A stretch of DNA of 64,000 bases from the NCBI GenBank assembly GCA_964501335.1, contig CAZCTC010000024.1, forward strand, positions 1-64,000, given 5' to 3'. The notes below the pieces were generated by a model. The model searched no databases, was not told the origin of the DNA, and was given only the letters and a program-made list of their open reading frames with translations. Position 1 is the stretch's first letter; each line of letters begins with the position of its first letter. This document shows, piece by piece, positions 15,832 through 24,833 of the stretch. A program made the position numbers and the translations under genes. Source of the stretch: CAZCTC01 sp964501335 (GTDB lineage Bacteria > Chloroflexota > Anaerolineae > B4-G1 > SLSP01).

Positions 15832-16932
15832 ATGGCTAGCGTTACTTACGAGCACGTCTACAAGCGGTACGGCGATGTCATCGCCGTCAACGACTTCGAT
15901 CTGAAGATCAACGATAAAGAATTCCTGGTCTTCGTCGGTCCCTCCGGCTGCGGCAAAAGCACCTCGCTGCGTATGTTGGCCGGCCTGGAAGAAATCAGCG
16001 ATGGCAAGATCTACATCGGGGATCGCGTCGTCAACGACGTCCCCCCCAAGGATCGCGATATCGCCATGGTCTTCCAGTCCTACGCCCTCTACCCCCACAT
16101 GACCGTTTACGACAATATGTCCTTCGGTCTGCGCCTGCGCAAAGTTCCTAAGCAGGAAATCGATCGCCGGGTCCGCGAGGCCGCCAGCACCATGGGCATC
16201 GAACACCTGTTGGATCGCAAGCCCAAGCAGCTCTCCGGTGGGCAACGCCAGCGTGTCGCCGTCTGCCGCGCTATCGTTCGCGAACCCAATGTCTTCCTGA
16301 TGGACGAGCCGCTCTCCAACCTGGACGCTAAATTGCGCGTTCAGGCCCGCTCCGAAATCTCCAAACTGCACCAGCGCCTGGGCACCACCTTCATCTACGT
16401 GACCCACGACCAGGTGGAAGCTATGACGATGGGTACCCGCATCGCCGTTATGCGCGACGGTCTGCTTCAGCAGGTCGATACTCCGCAGGCGTTGTACGAC
16501 TCCCCGAACAACATCTTCGTGGCCGGCTTTATGGGCAGCCCGTCGATGAACTTCTTCAATGCCACCATGATTCAGCAGGACGGCAAGATCTTCGTCGATA
16601 CCAAGGACTTCCGCGTTCCGGTCCCCGAAGATCGCACTGCCGCCTACAAGCCTTACCTGGGCAAAGAGGTCGTCTTCGGTATCCGGCCCGAGCACATCCA
16701 CGATCCCGAATTCCCGCCGCCCGGCATCAAGCCCGCGCTGGTTGAAGGTATGATCGATGTGACCGAACTGATGGGCCATGAAATCATCGCCTACTATGCG
16801 ACCGAACACACCCAGTTCCTGGGCCGGTTCGACCCCCGCACCAAGGTGCGCGTCGGCACCAAGAGCAATGCACTCTTCGACATGAGCCGCATGCACATCT
16901 TCGACAAGCAAACCGAAAAGGCCGTCCGCTAA
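15832..16932 (+). CDS. ABC transporter ATP-binding protein, MsmK/UgpC/MalK type
   Basis: 366 residues. Walker A GPSGCGKST, Q-loop, signature LSGGQRQRVA, Walker B VFLMDEPLSNLDAKLR and H-loop THDQVEAM are intact, followed by the C-terminal regulatory/TOBE domain of carbohydrate importers (about 240-366). There is no cognate binding protein or permease in the neighbourhood; such lone MsmK-type subunits can power several sugar transporters. Lys codons are mostly AAG here while flanking genes prefer AAA, consistent with high expression. AAGGAG lies 11 nt upstream; GAAGG is adjacent to the ATG. A strong terminator follows, so the gene ends its own transcript. Confidence 0.9.
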   Translation: MASVTYEHVYKRYGDVIAVNDFDLKINDKEFLVFVGPSGCGKSTSLRMLAGLEEISDGKIYIGDRVVNDVPPKDRDIAMVFQSYALYPHMTVYDNMSFGLRLRKVPKQEIDRRVREAASTMGIEHLLDRKPKQLSGGQRQRVAVCRAIVREPNVFLMDEPLSNLDAKLRVQARSEISKLHQRLGTTFIYVTHDQVEAMTMGTRIAVMRDGLLQQVDTPQALYDSPNNIFVAGFMGSPSMNFFNATMIQQDGKIFVDTKDFRVPVPEDRTAAYKPYLGKEVVFGIRPEHIHDPEFPPPGIKPALVEGMIDVTELMGHEIIAYYATEHTQFLGRFDPRTKVRVGTKSNALFDMSRMHIFDKQTEKAVR

Positions 16933-16949
16933 ACTTTTCGAAAATAACA

Positions 16950-16984
16950 AAAACGCTCCCCGGATTCTCCAGGGAGCGTTTTTT
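16950..16984 (+). terminator. Terminator after the ABC ATPase gene
   Basis: 9-bp stem AACGCTCCC (16952-16960) / GGGAGCGTT (16972-16980) followed by six T (16979-16984). Confidence 0.9.
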
Positions 16985-17086
16985 GCAATACCGCACAATT
17001 CACTCAGATTTCACCGCAAAGGCTACGGAATGCCTGAGTTACTTTTGCGCTACTATTTTTCGTTAAAAACCAGGAATGTAGGAAAC

Positions 17087-18721
17087 ATGGTGAAACTCAA
17101 ATCGCTTGCTTTAAGCCTACCGCTGATCGCCCTGCTCTGGACTCTGACGCAATTCATCATCCCGGCCTTTCCGACTTCCTCTTTCTCCACCGAAAACGCC
17201 ATGCGCGATGTGGCACTGCTCGCCCGCGCCCCCCGTCCGCCCCAAAGCCCCCATCATCAAGAGGTCCAACGCTATATTCAACAGGAACTCACGGCCCTGG
17301 GACTTCGACTGGAAATCCAATCCCTCCCGGCGACGGAGACAACGCCCCTGCTGGAAAACATCGTAGCCCGCCGGCCCGGCACCGATTCCGACGGTGCCAT
17401 ACTCCTGCTGGCCCACTACGACTCGGAAACCACTACCCCCGGCGCCGGAGATAATGCCACTGGAACGGCCGTCGTCCTGGAAATTGCCCGGGAAATCGTC
17501 CGCCAGGGTCCTCAAAAAAACGATCTCATCTTTCTCTTCACCGACGGGGAAGAACTGGGCGCGATCGGTGCCGCAGGCTTTGCCGCTCATCATCCCTGGA
17601 TGGCCGATGTCAAAGTCGCCTTGAACTTCGACACGCTCACGGTGGGGCCGGCCTATCTCTGGCAAACCAACGAACAAAACGGTCACATCATCCAGTACTA
17701 CCTGCAAGCCGTCCCCTCACCTCATACAAACGCCTGGACCTACGACCTTTCCCGCTTGTTGCCCATGGAAACCGACCTGACGCCCTTTCTAAACCAGGGA
17801 ACCGCCGGTTACAATTTCAGCACGGCCTATCTCTACCCTGAAATTCAGACCGCCCAGGATCTTCCCGCCATTGTCAGCCCGCAAAGCCTGCATCATGCAG
17901 GATCTCAAGGCCTGGCGCTTGCCATCTTCCTTGCCAACGCTCGTCTGGATTCCCTACACGCCCCTGATCTCATTTATTTCAATCTGGGAACTTTTGTCAT
18001 TACTTATCCAACCGCCTGGGCCATTCCGCTGCAAATCCTGGCCTGCGGACTCTTTCTCGCCACATTTTTCCTCAGCAAAACTACACCGTTCTGGAAAGAC
18101 CTCTGGCCCGCTACCCTTCGCGCCTTGATCATCACATTATTGCTTCTCTTCATCGTCGGCGGAAGCTGGCTGCTGGGCCTTGCCCTCAAACCCCAAACTT
18201 TCGCCCGCTGGATTGCCGATCCCCGCCATACCCCCTATGATGGAATCTTCTTCGCCGGATTGATCTTCCTCACCGTCGGATTCCTGGCCCTCACTTACCG
18301 GCAGGCTTTGAAAAAAACAGCGCCCTTATCCCTCCTGCTGGGAAACTACATCGGCTGGATCATGTTGGGATTGTTAAGCAGCCTCTATCTGCCGGGAACC
18401 AGCTACCTTTTCACCTGGCCCCTGCTCATCAATCTCTCCCTGATCATCGGGATTTTCCTCAAAAAAGAGCTGCGGCTTTCAATGCTGTTCGCCGCACTGT
18501 TGACTGTAACCCCGATCCTGCTCTGGATTCCCTTCCTGGGACTCACCTTTCTGGTCACGGCCTTGAATGCCTTTCCACTTCTCATCCTCTGCCAGACCAT
18601 CTTCACAGCTTCACTGCTGCCGCTCTTTACCCACCTGCCGGATTCCATCCAGCTCAAATTCGGCCAGATTGCACTGATTGGAGCCCTGCTGCTGTGGCTG
18701 ACCGCCTCGTTCCTTTCATAA
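17087..18721 (+). CDS. Membrane-anchored M28 family metallopeptidase
   Basis: 544 residues. An N-terminal hydrophobic anchor (about 5-27) is followed by an M28 zinc peptidase domain with the metal and catalytic motifs LLAHYDSE, GAGDNATG, FTDGEELGAIGA and NFDT, and then about seven membrane helices (from about residue 300 to the end). The layout is like ER metallopeptidase-type M28 proteins: extracytoplasmic aminopeptidase-like domain plus membrane domain. Substrate unknown. ATG 17087 is favoured over 17030 because AGGA is close upstream and the anchor then begins at once. Solitary gene. Confidence 0.85.
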   Translation: MVKLKSLALSLPLIALLWTLTQFIIPAFPTSSFSTENAMRDVALLARAPRPPQSPHHQEVQRYIQQELTALGLRLEIQSLPATETTPLLENIVARRPGTDSDGAILLLAHYDSETTTPGAGDNATGTAVVLEIAREIVRQGPQKNDLIFLFTDGEELGAIGAAGFAAHHPWMADVKVALNFDTLTVGPAYLWQTNEQNGHIIQYYLQAVPSPHTNAWTYDLSRLLPMETDLTPFLNQGTAGYNFSTAYLYPEIQTAQDLPAIVSPQSLHHAGSQGLALAIFLANARLDSLHAPDLIYFNLGTFVITYPTAWAIPLQILACGLFLATFFLSKTTPFWKDLWPATLRALIITLLLLFIVGGSWLLGLALKPQTFARWIADPRHTPYDGIFFAGLIFLTVGFLALTYRQALKKTAPLSLLLGNYIGWIMLGLLSSLYLPGTSYLFTWPLLINLSLIIGIFLKKELRLSMLFAALLTVTPILLWIPFLGLTFLVTALNAFPLLILCQTIFTASLLPLFTHLPDSIQLKFGQIALIGALLLWLTASFLS

Positions 18722-18739
18722 CCACTATCGGGTTCCTCC

Positions 18740-18850
18740 CATAAAAAAGCCTATGTTTTCGCGGGCTTCAGAAAGCCCGCGAAAACATAATAGAAAAACA
18801 ACTCCCCCTATCCAGCGCGTCGCTTTTTACCGGGAAGTGCCAGGTGCGGG
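18740..18850 (-). repeat. Hairpin-bearing intergenic repeat (reverse)
   Basis: Hairpin 18752-18789, 17 bp, inner stem CGCGGGCTT/AAGCCCGCG, loop CAGA on the plus strand, then reverse flank with CCAGCGCGTCGC. It sits between convergent genes. Confidence 0.8.
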
Positions 18851-18878
18851 GCGCCACAAGCCGCCTGATAGCACAATG

Positions 18879-18912
18879 AATAAGGGCGCCGGCTGTGCCG
18901 GCGCCCTTATTT
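18879..18912. terminator. Strong hairpin between convergent genes
   Basis: Perfect 15-bp stem AATAAGGGCGCCGGC (18879-18893) / complement (18897-18911) with a TGT loop. It probably ends glyS transcripts and is unrelated in sequence to the repeat-family hairpins. Confidence 0.65.
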
Positions 18913-18930
18913 ATAAAATGATTGTAAACC

Positions 18931-21930
18931 CTAGAACCCTTCGAGCTTGCTCAGATCCACAATCCCGTCGGCCAGACCCGCAATGCGCTGTAACAACGCC
19001 AAACGTGCCTGCCGCACCTCCGCATCCGGATCCATCACCAGCACATCCACAAAGAAGCGCTCGATGACCGGCACCAACGGAACCAACGCCGCCAGCAACG
19101 CATCCACGTCGCTGGTCCGCTGGAGCTCTCCCTCAGCCGTCTGTAAGGCCGCGTAAAGGGCCTTTTCCGAAGGTTCCTTCAACAACTCTGGATCCAACGA
19201 GAAACGGGCCTGATCGCGCGTGATACGCACGCAGCGGGCATAGTTCGCCAGCCAGTTCGACCACTCCGGCTTCGCCACCCAGGCCGTCAACTGAGCCGCC
19301 GCCTGACGGGCCGCATAAGGATCATCCCCGCGCGTCGCCAGCGCCGCCTCGACCACATCGAAAGCAAAACCCTCATCGCGCAGCGCCACCCGCAGCCGGC
19401 CGATCACAAAATCCAACGCCGCCAGCTGCGATTCCGGAGTCGCCTGCACCGGCAACAGCTCCGCCGCCTTCTTCAACCCGGCCTGCACCGAGAAGGGCAG
19501 CTGATAGGTCAGCAGCACCTGCACCAGCATCGCCGCGGACCGCCGTAGCCCATAAGGATCGGCCGACCCCGTCGGCGCCAGCCCTACGGCAAACAGCCCG
19601 GCCAGACTGTCCAACCGATCCGCCAGCACCACGCCCATCCCGATCCGACTCTTGGGGAATTGATATTGCTCGCGGATCGCTGCAGCCACCGCTTCCGGCT
19701 GGCCCGAATGCCGCGCATAATAACCGCCCATAATCCCCTGAAGGCTGGTCATCTCGACCACCATCTGCGTTGCCAGATCGGCCTTACTCAAATGAGCCGC
19801 CTGCGCCAGCAACTTCGGCTCGTCGCCGTTCAGGCCCAATTGTTCGCCCAACCAGGGCACCAGCTTCTCCAGCCGTTCCGACTTATCACGCATCGACCCC
19901 AACGCTTCCTGGAAGGTCAGGGTCGCCAGCCGGGGCAGGAACTCTTCCAGCTTCTGCTGTAAGTCCCGCTGATAGAAATACTCGGCATCCGCGTAACGTG
20001 CCCCGAGCACATCGGCATTCCCCTGCACCACCTTATCCAGCGACTCCCGCCCGCCGTTGCGGACCGCAATGAAATAGGGCTTAATCTTGCCCTCGGCATC
20101 GAAAACCGGGAAGTAACGCTGATGCTTCTTCATCACCGCCACCAGCACTTCAGGCGGCAGCGCCAGATACCGCGCATCGAAAGTCCCCAGCATCGCCGTG
20201 GGCGTTTCGACCAGATTCGCCACCTCTTCCAACAGCCCGGCGACATCCTCAGGAATCTGCCCATTGACCCCGGCCGCCAGTTCCTTCACCTGCCGCAGGA
20301 TTTCCGCCTGCCGCGCCGCCGGATCGACCCACACTCCGAACGCGGCCATCGTCGGCCCGTAATTCGCCGCCTCGGAAAGCGCCACTTCCGGCGAACCGGC
20401 CGGCCGCGAGCCCCGGGTCACCCGTCCGCTCGTCAACCCGGCATAGCCGAAAGGCACCACCGTATCGTCCAACAAAGCCAGAATCCAGCGCAGCGGCCGG
20501 CTGAAAGCCACCCCGGTCTCGTTCCAGCGCATGGTGCGCCCGAACTTCAACCCGGAAATCCAGCTGGAAAGGATCTCAGAAAGCACGTTCACCGCGGGCC
20601 GCCCCTTTTCCTGGCGCACCGCCATGACATACTGCCCGCCGCTCATCTCTTCGACCTTCAACGACTCGACCGGCACGCCCTGAGAGCGGGCAAAGCCCTC
20701 GGCCGCTTTCGTCGGGCGGCCCTCAGCATCGAAAGCAGCGCGGGCCGCCGGCCCCTTCACCGTCTGCTCGCGGTCGGGCTGAGCCAGCGCCAGCGATTCC
20801 ACCAGGACCACCAACCGGCGCGGCGTCCCCCAGACATGCACCGGACCGTGCGCCAGGCGCACACTGTCCAATGACGCCGGCACATTGGTCTGCAACTGGG
20901 CAATAGCTTCGCTCACATCCGCCGCCGGCAGCTCTTCCACCCCGATTTCAAAAAGGAACGGCGCCGTGCCGGCAGCCGCTTCCGGTGCAGCCTGATCCGG
21001 AGTGTGCAGCGGCAGGAACATCGGCGTGCCGTGGGAAACCGGCTCGGCCCGCAACCCGGGACGGTTGAGCCAGGGATTGCCCGCTCGATCGCGTTGATTC
21101 AGATAGCTGTCCGCCGCCCGCCGGGCCAGCGCCCGCATCCGCTTGAAGAAACGGGCCCGCTCGGTTACCCCCACTGCCCCGCGGGCATCCAACACATTGA
21201 AGGTATGCGAACAGCGCAAAATATAATCCAGAGCCGGCACAGCCAGCCCGGCCTCCAACCCGGCGACGGCCTCCGCCTCGAAAAGCCGGTAGAGTTCCTG
21301 CAACCGCCCCACATCCGCCAGTTCAAACTGATAACGGCAGTAATCGATCTCCTGATCCTTGAAAATCTCGCCGTAGGTATGCTGTCCATCCCAATCGATT
21401 TCCCAGACCGAGCGAACATCCTGCAGGAACTTCACAATCCGTTCCAACCCGTACGTGATTTCCACGGCGGGCATCGGCAACACCAGCCCCGCCGCCTGCT
21501 GGAAATAGGTGAACTGGGTGATTTCCAGACCGTCCAGCCAGACTTCCCAACCGAGCCCCCAGGCGCCCAATGCCGGGCTTTCCCAATTGTCTTCGACAAA
21601 GCGGATATCGTGTTCCTCGCGGCGGATACCCAACGCTTCCAGGCTGCGCAGATACCGCTCCTGGGAATCGCCGGGATCGGGCTTCAAAATGACCTGATAC
21701 TGGTAGAACATCTGCATCCGATTGGGATTGTCGCCATACCGCCCATCGTCCGGGCGATAAGAAGGATCGACATAAGCCACATTCCAGGGTTCCGGACCCA
21801 ACACCCGCAAAATCGTCGCCGGATTCATCGTCCCCGCGCCCACTTTTTCGCTGTAGGGTTGCCAGATCAAGGCTCCCTGATCCGCCCAGTACCGCTGTAA
21901 CCGCAAAATAACTTCTTGAAATGTCAGCAT
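18931..21930 (-). CDS. glyS: Glycyl-tRNA synthetase, alpha and beta chains fused
   Basis: 999 residues. Residues 1 to about 290 are the whole alpha chain (class II catalytic core: FQEVILRLQRYW, GAGTMNPAT, YVDPSYRPDDGRYG, YQFQVILKPDP-like YQYQVILKPDP), and from about residue 324 (FLFEIGVEELP) the beta chain begins, with HD-like and C-terminal anticodon-binding domains. Most bacteria encode the heterotetrameric form as two genes; single-chain versions are known in Chlamydia, plants and some other lineages. Charges tRNA-Gly with glycine in the cytoplasm. The join is a short Ala/Pro-rich linker and no frameshift is needed. Ribosome site AGGTG upstream. First of a minus-strand series that also includes the MuiA-like gene and recO upstream. 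Confidence 0.95.
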   Translation of the reverse strand: MLTFQEVILRLQRYWADQGALIWQPYSEKVGAGTMNPATILRVLGPEPWNVAYVDPSYRPDDGRYGDNPNRMQMFYQYQVILKPDPGDSQERYLRSLEALGIRREEHDIRFVEDNWESPALGAWGLGWEVWLDGLEITQFTYFQQAAGLVLPMPAVEITYGLERIVKFLQDVRSVWEIDWDGQHTYGEIFKDQEIDYCRYQFELADVGRLQELYRLFEAEAVAGLEAGLAVPALDYILRCSHTFNVLDARGAVGVTERARFFKRMRALARRAADSYLNQRDRAGNPWLNRPGLRAEPVSHGTPMFLPLHTPDQAAPEAAAGTAPFLFEIGVEELPAADVSEAIAQLQTNVPASLDSVRLAHGPVHVWGTPRRLVVLVESLALAQPDREQTVKGPAARAAFDAEGRPTKAAEGFARSQGVPVESLKVEEMSGGQYVMAVRQEKGRPAVNVLSEILSSWISGLKFGRTMRWNETGVAFSRPLRWILALLDDTVVPFGYAGLTSGRVTRGSRPAGSPEVALSEAANYGPTMAAFGVWVDPAARQAEILRQVKELAAGVNGQIPEDVAGLLEEVANLVETPTAMLGTFDARYLALPPEVLVAVMKKHQRYFPVFDAEGKIKPYFIAVRNGGRESLDKVVQGNADVLGARYADAEYFYQRDLQQKLEEFLPRLATLTFQEALGSMRDKSERLEKLVPWLGEQLGLNGDEPKLLAQAAHLSKADLATQMVVEMTSLQGIMGGYYARHSGQPEAVAAAIREQYQFPKSRIGMGVVLADRLDSLAGLFAVGLAPTGSADPYGLRRSAAMLVQVLLTYQLPFSVQAGLKKAAELLPVQATPESQLAALDFVIGRLRVALRDEGFAFDVVEAALATRGDDPYAARQAAAQLTAWVAKPEWSNWLANYARCVRITRDQARFSLDPELLKEPSEKALYAALQTAEGELQRTSDVDALLAALVPLVPVIERFFVDVLVMDPDAEVRQARLALLQRIAGLADGIVDLSKLEGF

Positions 21931-21970
21931 ACCTTTTTCACCTCAATGATTACGATGGTTCATCGCCAAT

Positions 21971-23578
21971 CTAGTTCAACCCCGTCACATCCATATCTCG
22001 GGGATGCTCCACACTGAATTCAAAGCGCAACGTCCGCTTCTCCTGCGCGGCCAGCGTCAGTTCCCAGCGCACTTCGCCCATATCCGTCTGCTCGACCGGA
22101 GCCGGATCGCCCGACTCCCAACGCACCTTGATCGACTCATGGCGCGAAACCGGAATCTGATCGAGAACGGTAACCTTCGCCTCCCGCGGCAAATAATTCT
22201 CCAGCTTGATCTCATAAGCATAGCGGATTCGCCGCGCGCCCAACAACTTGCGATCCACATCCCGCCGGACCAGCTTCCGCTCCACCTTGATCCGATCGTC
22301 GGGCCCGAAGGCCAGCTCGGCTTCACCGTTGGGCGCCAGCATCTCCAGCGGCGCATTGCCCAAAAATTCATCGCCCACAAAGAGATTGGCCGTCCCCGGC
22401 AGGAAGGTATAAAGACTGTCGTTGCGCACTTTAGCCCGCCGGTAAACCGTCTCCCCGATCTTCGGCGCCGTGATGTAATCCATCGTTGGATTCCACTGGA
22501 CTCGGGCCACGTTCACCTTGTGCGGCGCTCCGTCGGAGGGAATGCTCACCTCGCCCGGCACCCGATAATTCACCGTCGCCCCGGCCGTGACGACTTCTGC
22601 CATCACCGGTTCTATACTTCGCGGCATATCCGCCACATCAGAATCCTCTTTCATGGACTTTTCTTCATCCCTGAACATCGCTTGAGGCGCTGGCATCGCC
22701 GCCCGAGTCATCAAACCGCCCTTGGGCATCGCAGCCGTCTGCATCTGATAGGGAATCCGCTGATTGATCGTCCAGGGCGTAAGTTCGGGCACCCCCTGCG
22801 AAAGAGAAGGCCGCGCCGTAGAAAGCGTCAAAGCGACCGCCTCCCAGGCTTCGCCGGTCTTCTGCGTCACCTGCCCCAGATAGCTGGCTTCGACCGTCGT
22901 CTTCTCATTCTCTTCCAGCCGCAAATCGTACAACGGCTGCCAGCCGGCCCCGCTCAACACATAGCTGACTTCGATCGTCAACTCGCCCGGCTGGACCACC
23001 AGAAACTCGACAGCCGCCAGATAGGCTTCCCGGCCGCGGGCGACCCGGCGCTGCGCCAGCTCGGACTGCAACTGCGTCAACGTTCGCTCCAGTTCCCGCC
23101 GCTGCACCAGCATCTCCTGCTGCGCCGCGTCGAGAGCCGTAGAGCGCTCCCGCACCTGATCCCACAAACCCAACAGATCGGATGTGGCAGTCTTACCGAA
23201 AGCCATCCCGCGAACGTAAACCTCGGTCGATCCGAGCACGCCGTCGGCTGCATTCCGCAGTCCCTGCTCCAGATTGAAACGCATCTCCAGGGCCCGGCGT
23301 TGATCTTCCAGAGCTTCCACCTTGCGCTCCAGATCGCGCAGCCCGGCCTCCAAGGCCTCTTCCAGATAATAACGCCGCACTTCCACACTGGAAAGCCGCG
23401 CCTGCGCCGATCCCCGCGCCGTCGCCCGTACCGAAGCCGGTTCCAGCGCCGACGGCAACCCCGAGATCTCGACTCGTTGCGCCCCGGCTTCCAGCTTCAC
23501 CGTCCCGCTGCGGGTCACCCGGGCCCGATCGGGATAGACCACCACCGCAGCCACTCGTGTTTCCAACGTTTCCGCCAT
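21971..23578 (-). CDS. MuiA-like DUF4139/DUF4140 protein
   Basis: 535 residues, no signal peptide. The N-terminal part begins TRVAAVVVYPDRARVTRSG as in DUF4140, then a coiled coil (about 75-190, rich in Leu, Glu, Arg), then the DUF4139 beta-sandwich region (ISYVLSGAGWQPLYDLRL-like YVLSGAGWQPLYDLRL, PLYTFLPG-type SLYTFLPGTANLF, VTVLDQIPVS). Family members were named mucoidy inhibitor A in gamma-proteobacteria; biochemical function is unknown. A Met/Ala-rich segment (about 275-310) interrupts the second domain. It lies 13 bp downstream of recO and 40 bp upstream of glyS, suggesting an operon recO, muiA-like, glyS. Confidence 0.85.
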   Translation of the reverse strand: MAETLETRVAAVVVYPDRARVTRSGTVKLEAGAQRVEISGLPSALEPASVRATARGSAQARLSSVEVRRYYLEEALEAGLRDLERKVEALEDQRRALEMRFNLEQGLRNAADGVLGSTEVYVRGMAFGKTATSDLLGLWDQVRERSTALDAAQQEMLVQRRELERTLTQLQSELAQRRVARGREAYLAAVEFLVVQPGELTIEVSYVLSGAGWQPLYDLRLEENEKTTVEASYLGQVTQKTGEAWEAVALTLSTARPSLSQGVPELTPWTINQRIPYQMQTAAMPKGGLMTRAAMPAPQAMFRDEEKSMKEDSDVADMPRSIEPVMAEVVTAGATVNYRVPGEVSIPSDGAPHKVNVARVQWNPTMDYITAPKIGETVYRRAKVRNDSLYTFLPGTANLFVGDEFLGNAPLEMLAPNGEAELAFGPDDRIKVERKLVRRDVDRKLLGARRIRYAYEIKLENYLPREAKVTVLDQIPVSRHESIKVRWESGDPAPVEQTDMGEVRWELTLAAQEKRTLRFEFSVEHPRDMDVTGLN

Positions 23579-23591
23579 ATCCCCCTCCTGG

Positions 23592-24380
23592 TTACTTCTC
23601 GCGCACCATTCGCAATACAGAAGGTCGCCGTTCGAGGTAATAGCTGACCAGCATCTCCATGGCCCGTTCCAGCTCGGCCGCCGTCGCGGTCGGCAAATTC
23701 AAATCGGCCAGCTCCTCATAAGAACGGCGCTGAAACGCCTGCAACCACGAAAGCGCACTGGGAGAAAGCGGTTGAACTGTGCGCATCTGCATCCGCTCTT
23801 CAGCGCATTCCGGACAAAGCGCCCCGCCCAGCTCTACATCCATGCCGTAGGCCAACGGATCGGTTGGACGGGGATGAAGAGCGCGCCTACATGGCTTGCC
23901 CGAGCGCTCCCCCTGGCAAACATCCCATTCCGGCCGGAAACCGGCCAGTGCCAGCAGCTCCGGCTCATACCAGCGGGCCACCCGTTGCGGATCGGCGGCC
24001 GTTTCCAACAACGTCAACGCCAGATCCACCAACACATAAAGCGTCTCATCGGACTCTTCATCAAAAAAGCGCAGGGCCAGCTCCGCAATATAACGGGCAT
24101 AGGTACCGCGCATGAAATCTTCACGTAAAGCGACCCGGGTATTTAAGACTTCGGCCTGGCTGATGATATCCCAGGAACCTGTGACCCGGGAAACCAGCAA
24201 CTTGGTGCTGCAAAAAAGTTCCAGATGGCCGGCTTTACGGGATCGAGGCTTACGCACGCCCGCAGCCACCAGATCCAACCGGCCGTGGGGCGTCAGAAAC
24301 GTCACGATACGGTCGGCTTCCCGGTGATCCCGGCGCGCCAGCACAATGCCTTCAACCTGATAAAGTTTTCCCTGTCCCAT
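23592..24380 (-). CDS. recO: DNA repair protein RecO
   Basis: 262 residues. N-terminal OB fold (VEGIVLARRDHREADRIVTFLTPHGRLDLVAAGVRKPRS), helical middle and a C-terminal zinc-binding segment with Cys155, Cys164, Cys189 and Cys192 (CPEC). RecO binds single-stranded DNA and SSB and loads RecA with RecR in gap repair. Length is normal. The ATG at 24380 follows a minus-strand TATAAT (24401-24406). The region where a -35 would lie is occupied by a repeat-family hairpin (24413-24448). Confidence 0.93.
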   Translation of the reverse strand: MGQGKLYQVEGIVLARRDHREADRIVTFLTPHGRLDLVAAGVRKPRSRKAGHLELFCSTKLLVSRVTGSWDIISQAEVLNTRVALREDFMRGTYARYIAELALRFFDEESDETLYVLVDLALTLLETAADPQRVARWYEPELLALAGFRPEWDVCQGERSGKPCRRALHPRPTDPLAYGMDVELGGALCPECAEERMQMRTVQPLSPSALSWLQAFQRRSYEELADLNLPTATAAELERAMEMLVSYYLERRPSVLRMVREK

Positions 24381-24400
24381 TACGGCTCACTTCCCGGGAA

Positions 24401-24406
24401 ATTATA
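24401..24406 (-). promoter_or_regulatory. -10 box of recO
   Basis: Perfect TATAAT on the minus strand, giving a leader of about 13 nt. No TTGACA-like -35 is seen; the adjacent bases belong to the hairpin at 24413-24448. Confidence 0.5.
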
Positions 24407-24412
24407 CCACTC

Positions 24413-24448
24413 ATCTTTTCGCGCGCATCGGAATACGCGCGAAAAGAT
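24413..24448. repeat. Repeat-family hairpin next to the recO promoter
   Basis: 16-bp stem with one C-A mismatch, loop CGGA, inner stem CGCGCGCAT/ATACGCGCG. A T-run (24448-24454) follows. Confidence 0.7.
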
Positions 24449-24519
24449 TTTTTTGGCAGTACCGCAAAAGTAACTCCGCTGTTTTCAAAGACGGCATTCC
24501 AAAGTTAATTTTCCAGGGC

Positions 24520-24655
24520 TTAGGTTTGTTTTTAACGTCCCGCAAAAGGCTTTTGTTTGGTAAAAAGCGACGCGCTGTGCGCAGCAGGCAGAGAGAGTTT
24601 TTTGTTTGTGTTTTTGCGCGCATAAGAATGCGCACAAAAACACGAGCTTTTTTCT
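24520..24655 (+). repeat. Hairpin-bearing intergenic repeat (forward)
   Basis: Full flank (CGTCCCGCAAAAGGC, AAAAAGCGACGCGCTG, GCAGGCAGAGAGAG, T-run) then hairpin 24608-24643, loop AAGA, one C-A mismatch. Immediately after is the CTTTGCGGTGAAATCTGAGTG-like repeat (24650-24700), found in reverse at 28690-28735. Confidence 0.8.
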
Positions 24656-24734
24656 CTGCGCCCTCGGCGCCTTTGCGGTGAAATCTGAGTGAATTATGCG
24701 GTACGGCCTTTTTTGTTTATTTTCTACCTGTACG

Positions 24735-24830
24735 GCCTGTTTTAGCGCCCCGCCAATGGCTTTTGTGCGACATAAAGCGACGCGTTGGATGGGCTTTTCT
24801 TTCCTTTGTCTTTTAGGCTAACCGCACAGA
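24735..24830 (+). repeat. Flank-only repeat copy lacking the hairpin
   Basis: GCGCCCCGCCAATGGCTTTTG, AAAGCGACGCGTTGGATGGG and CTAACCGCACAG match the element flank in order, but no stem-loop is inserted, so hairpin and flank can occur separately. Confidence 0.6.
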
Positions 24831-24833
24831 CTG

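Noticed and set aside
15763..16998. 411-codon minus-strand open frame opposite the ABC ATPase
   Set aside because: Covers the whole ATPase gene and runs through its terminator; no family resemblance.
18947..21900. Long plus-strand open frames opposite glyS (for example 20122-20874 and 21004-21900)
   Set aside because: They lie antisense to a well supported synthetase gene, have Arg/Pro/His-rich composition typical of shadow frames in GC-rich DNA, and no ribosome sites.
22004..23647. 547-codon plus-strand open frame opposite the MuiA-like gene
   Set aside because: Arg/His/Leu-rich composition without hydrophobic pattern of a folded protein; antisense to a supported gene.
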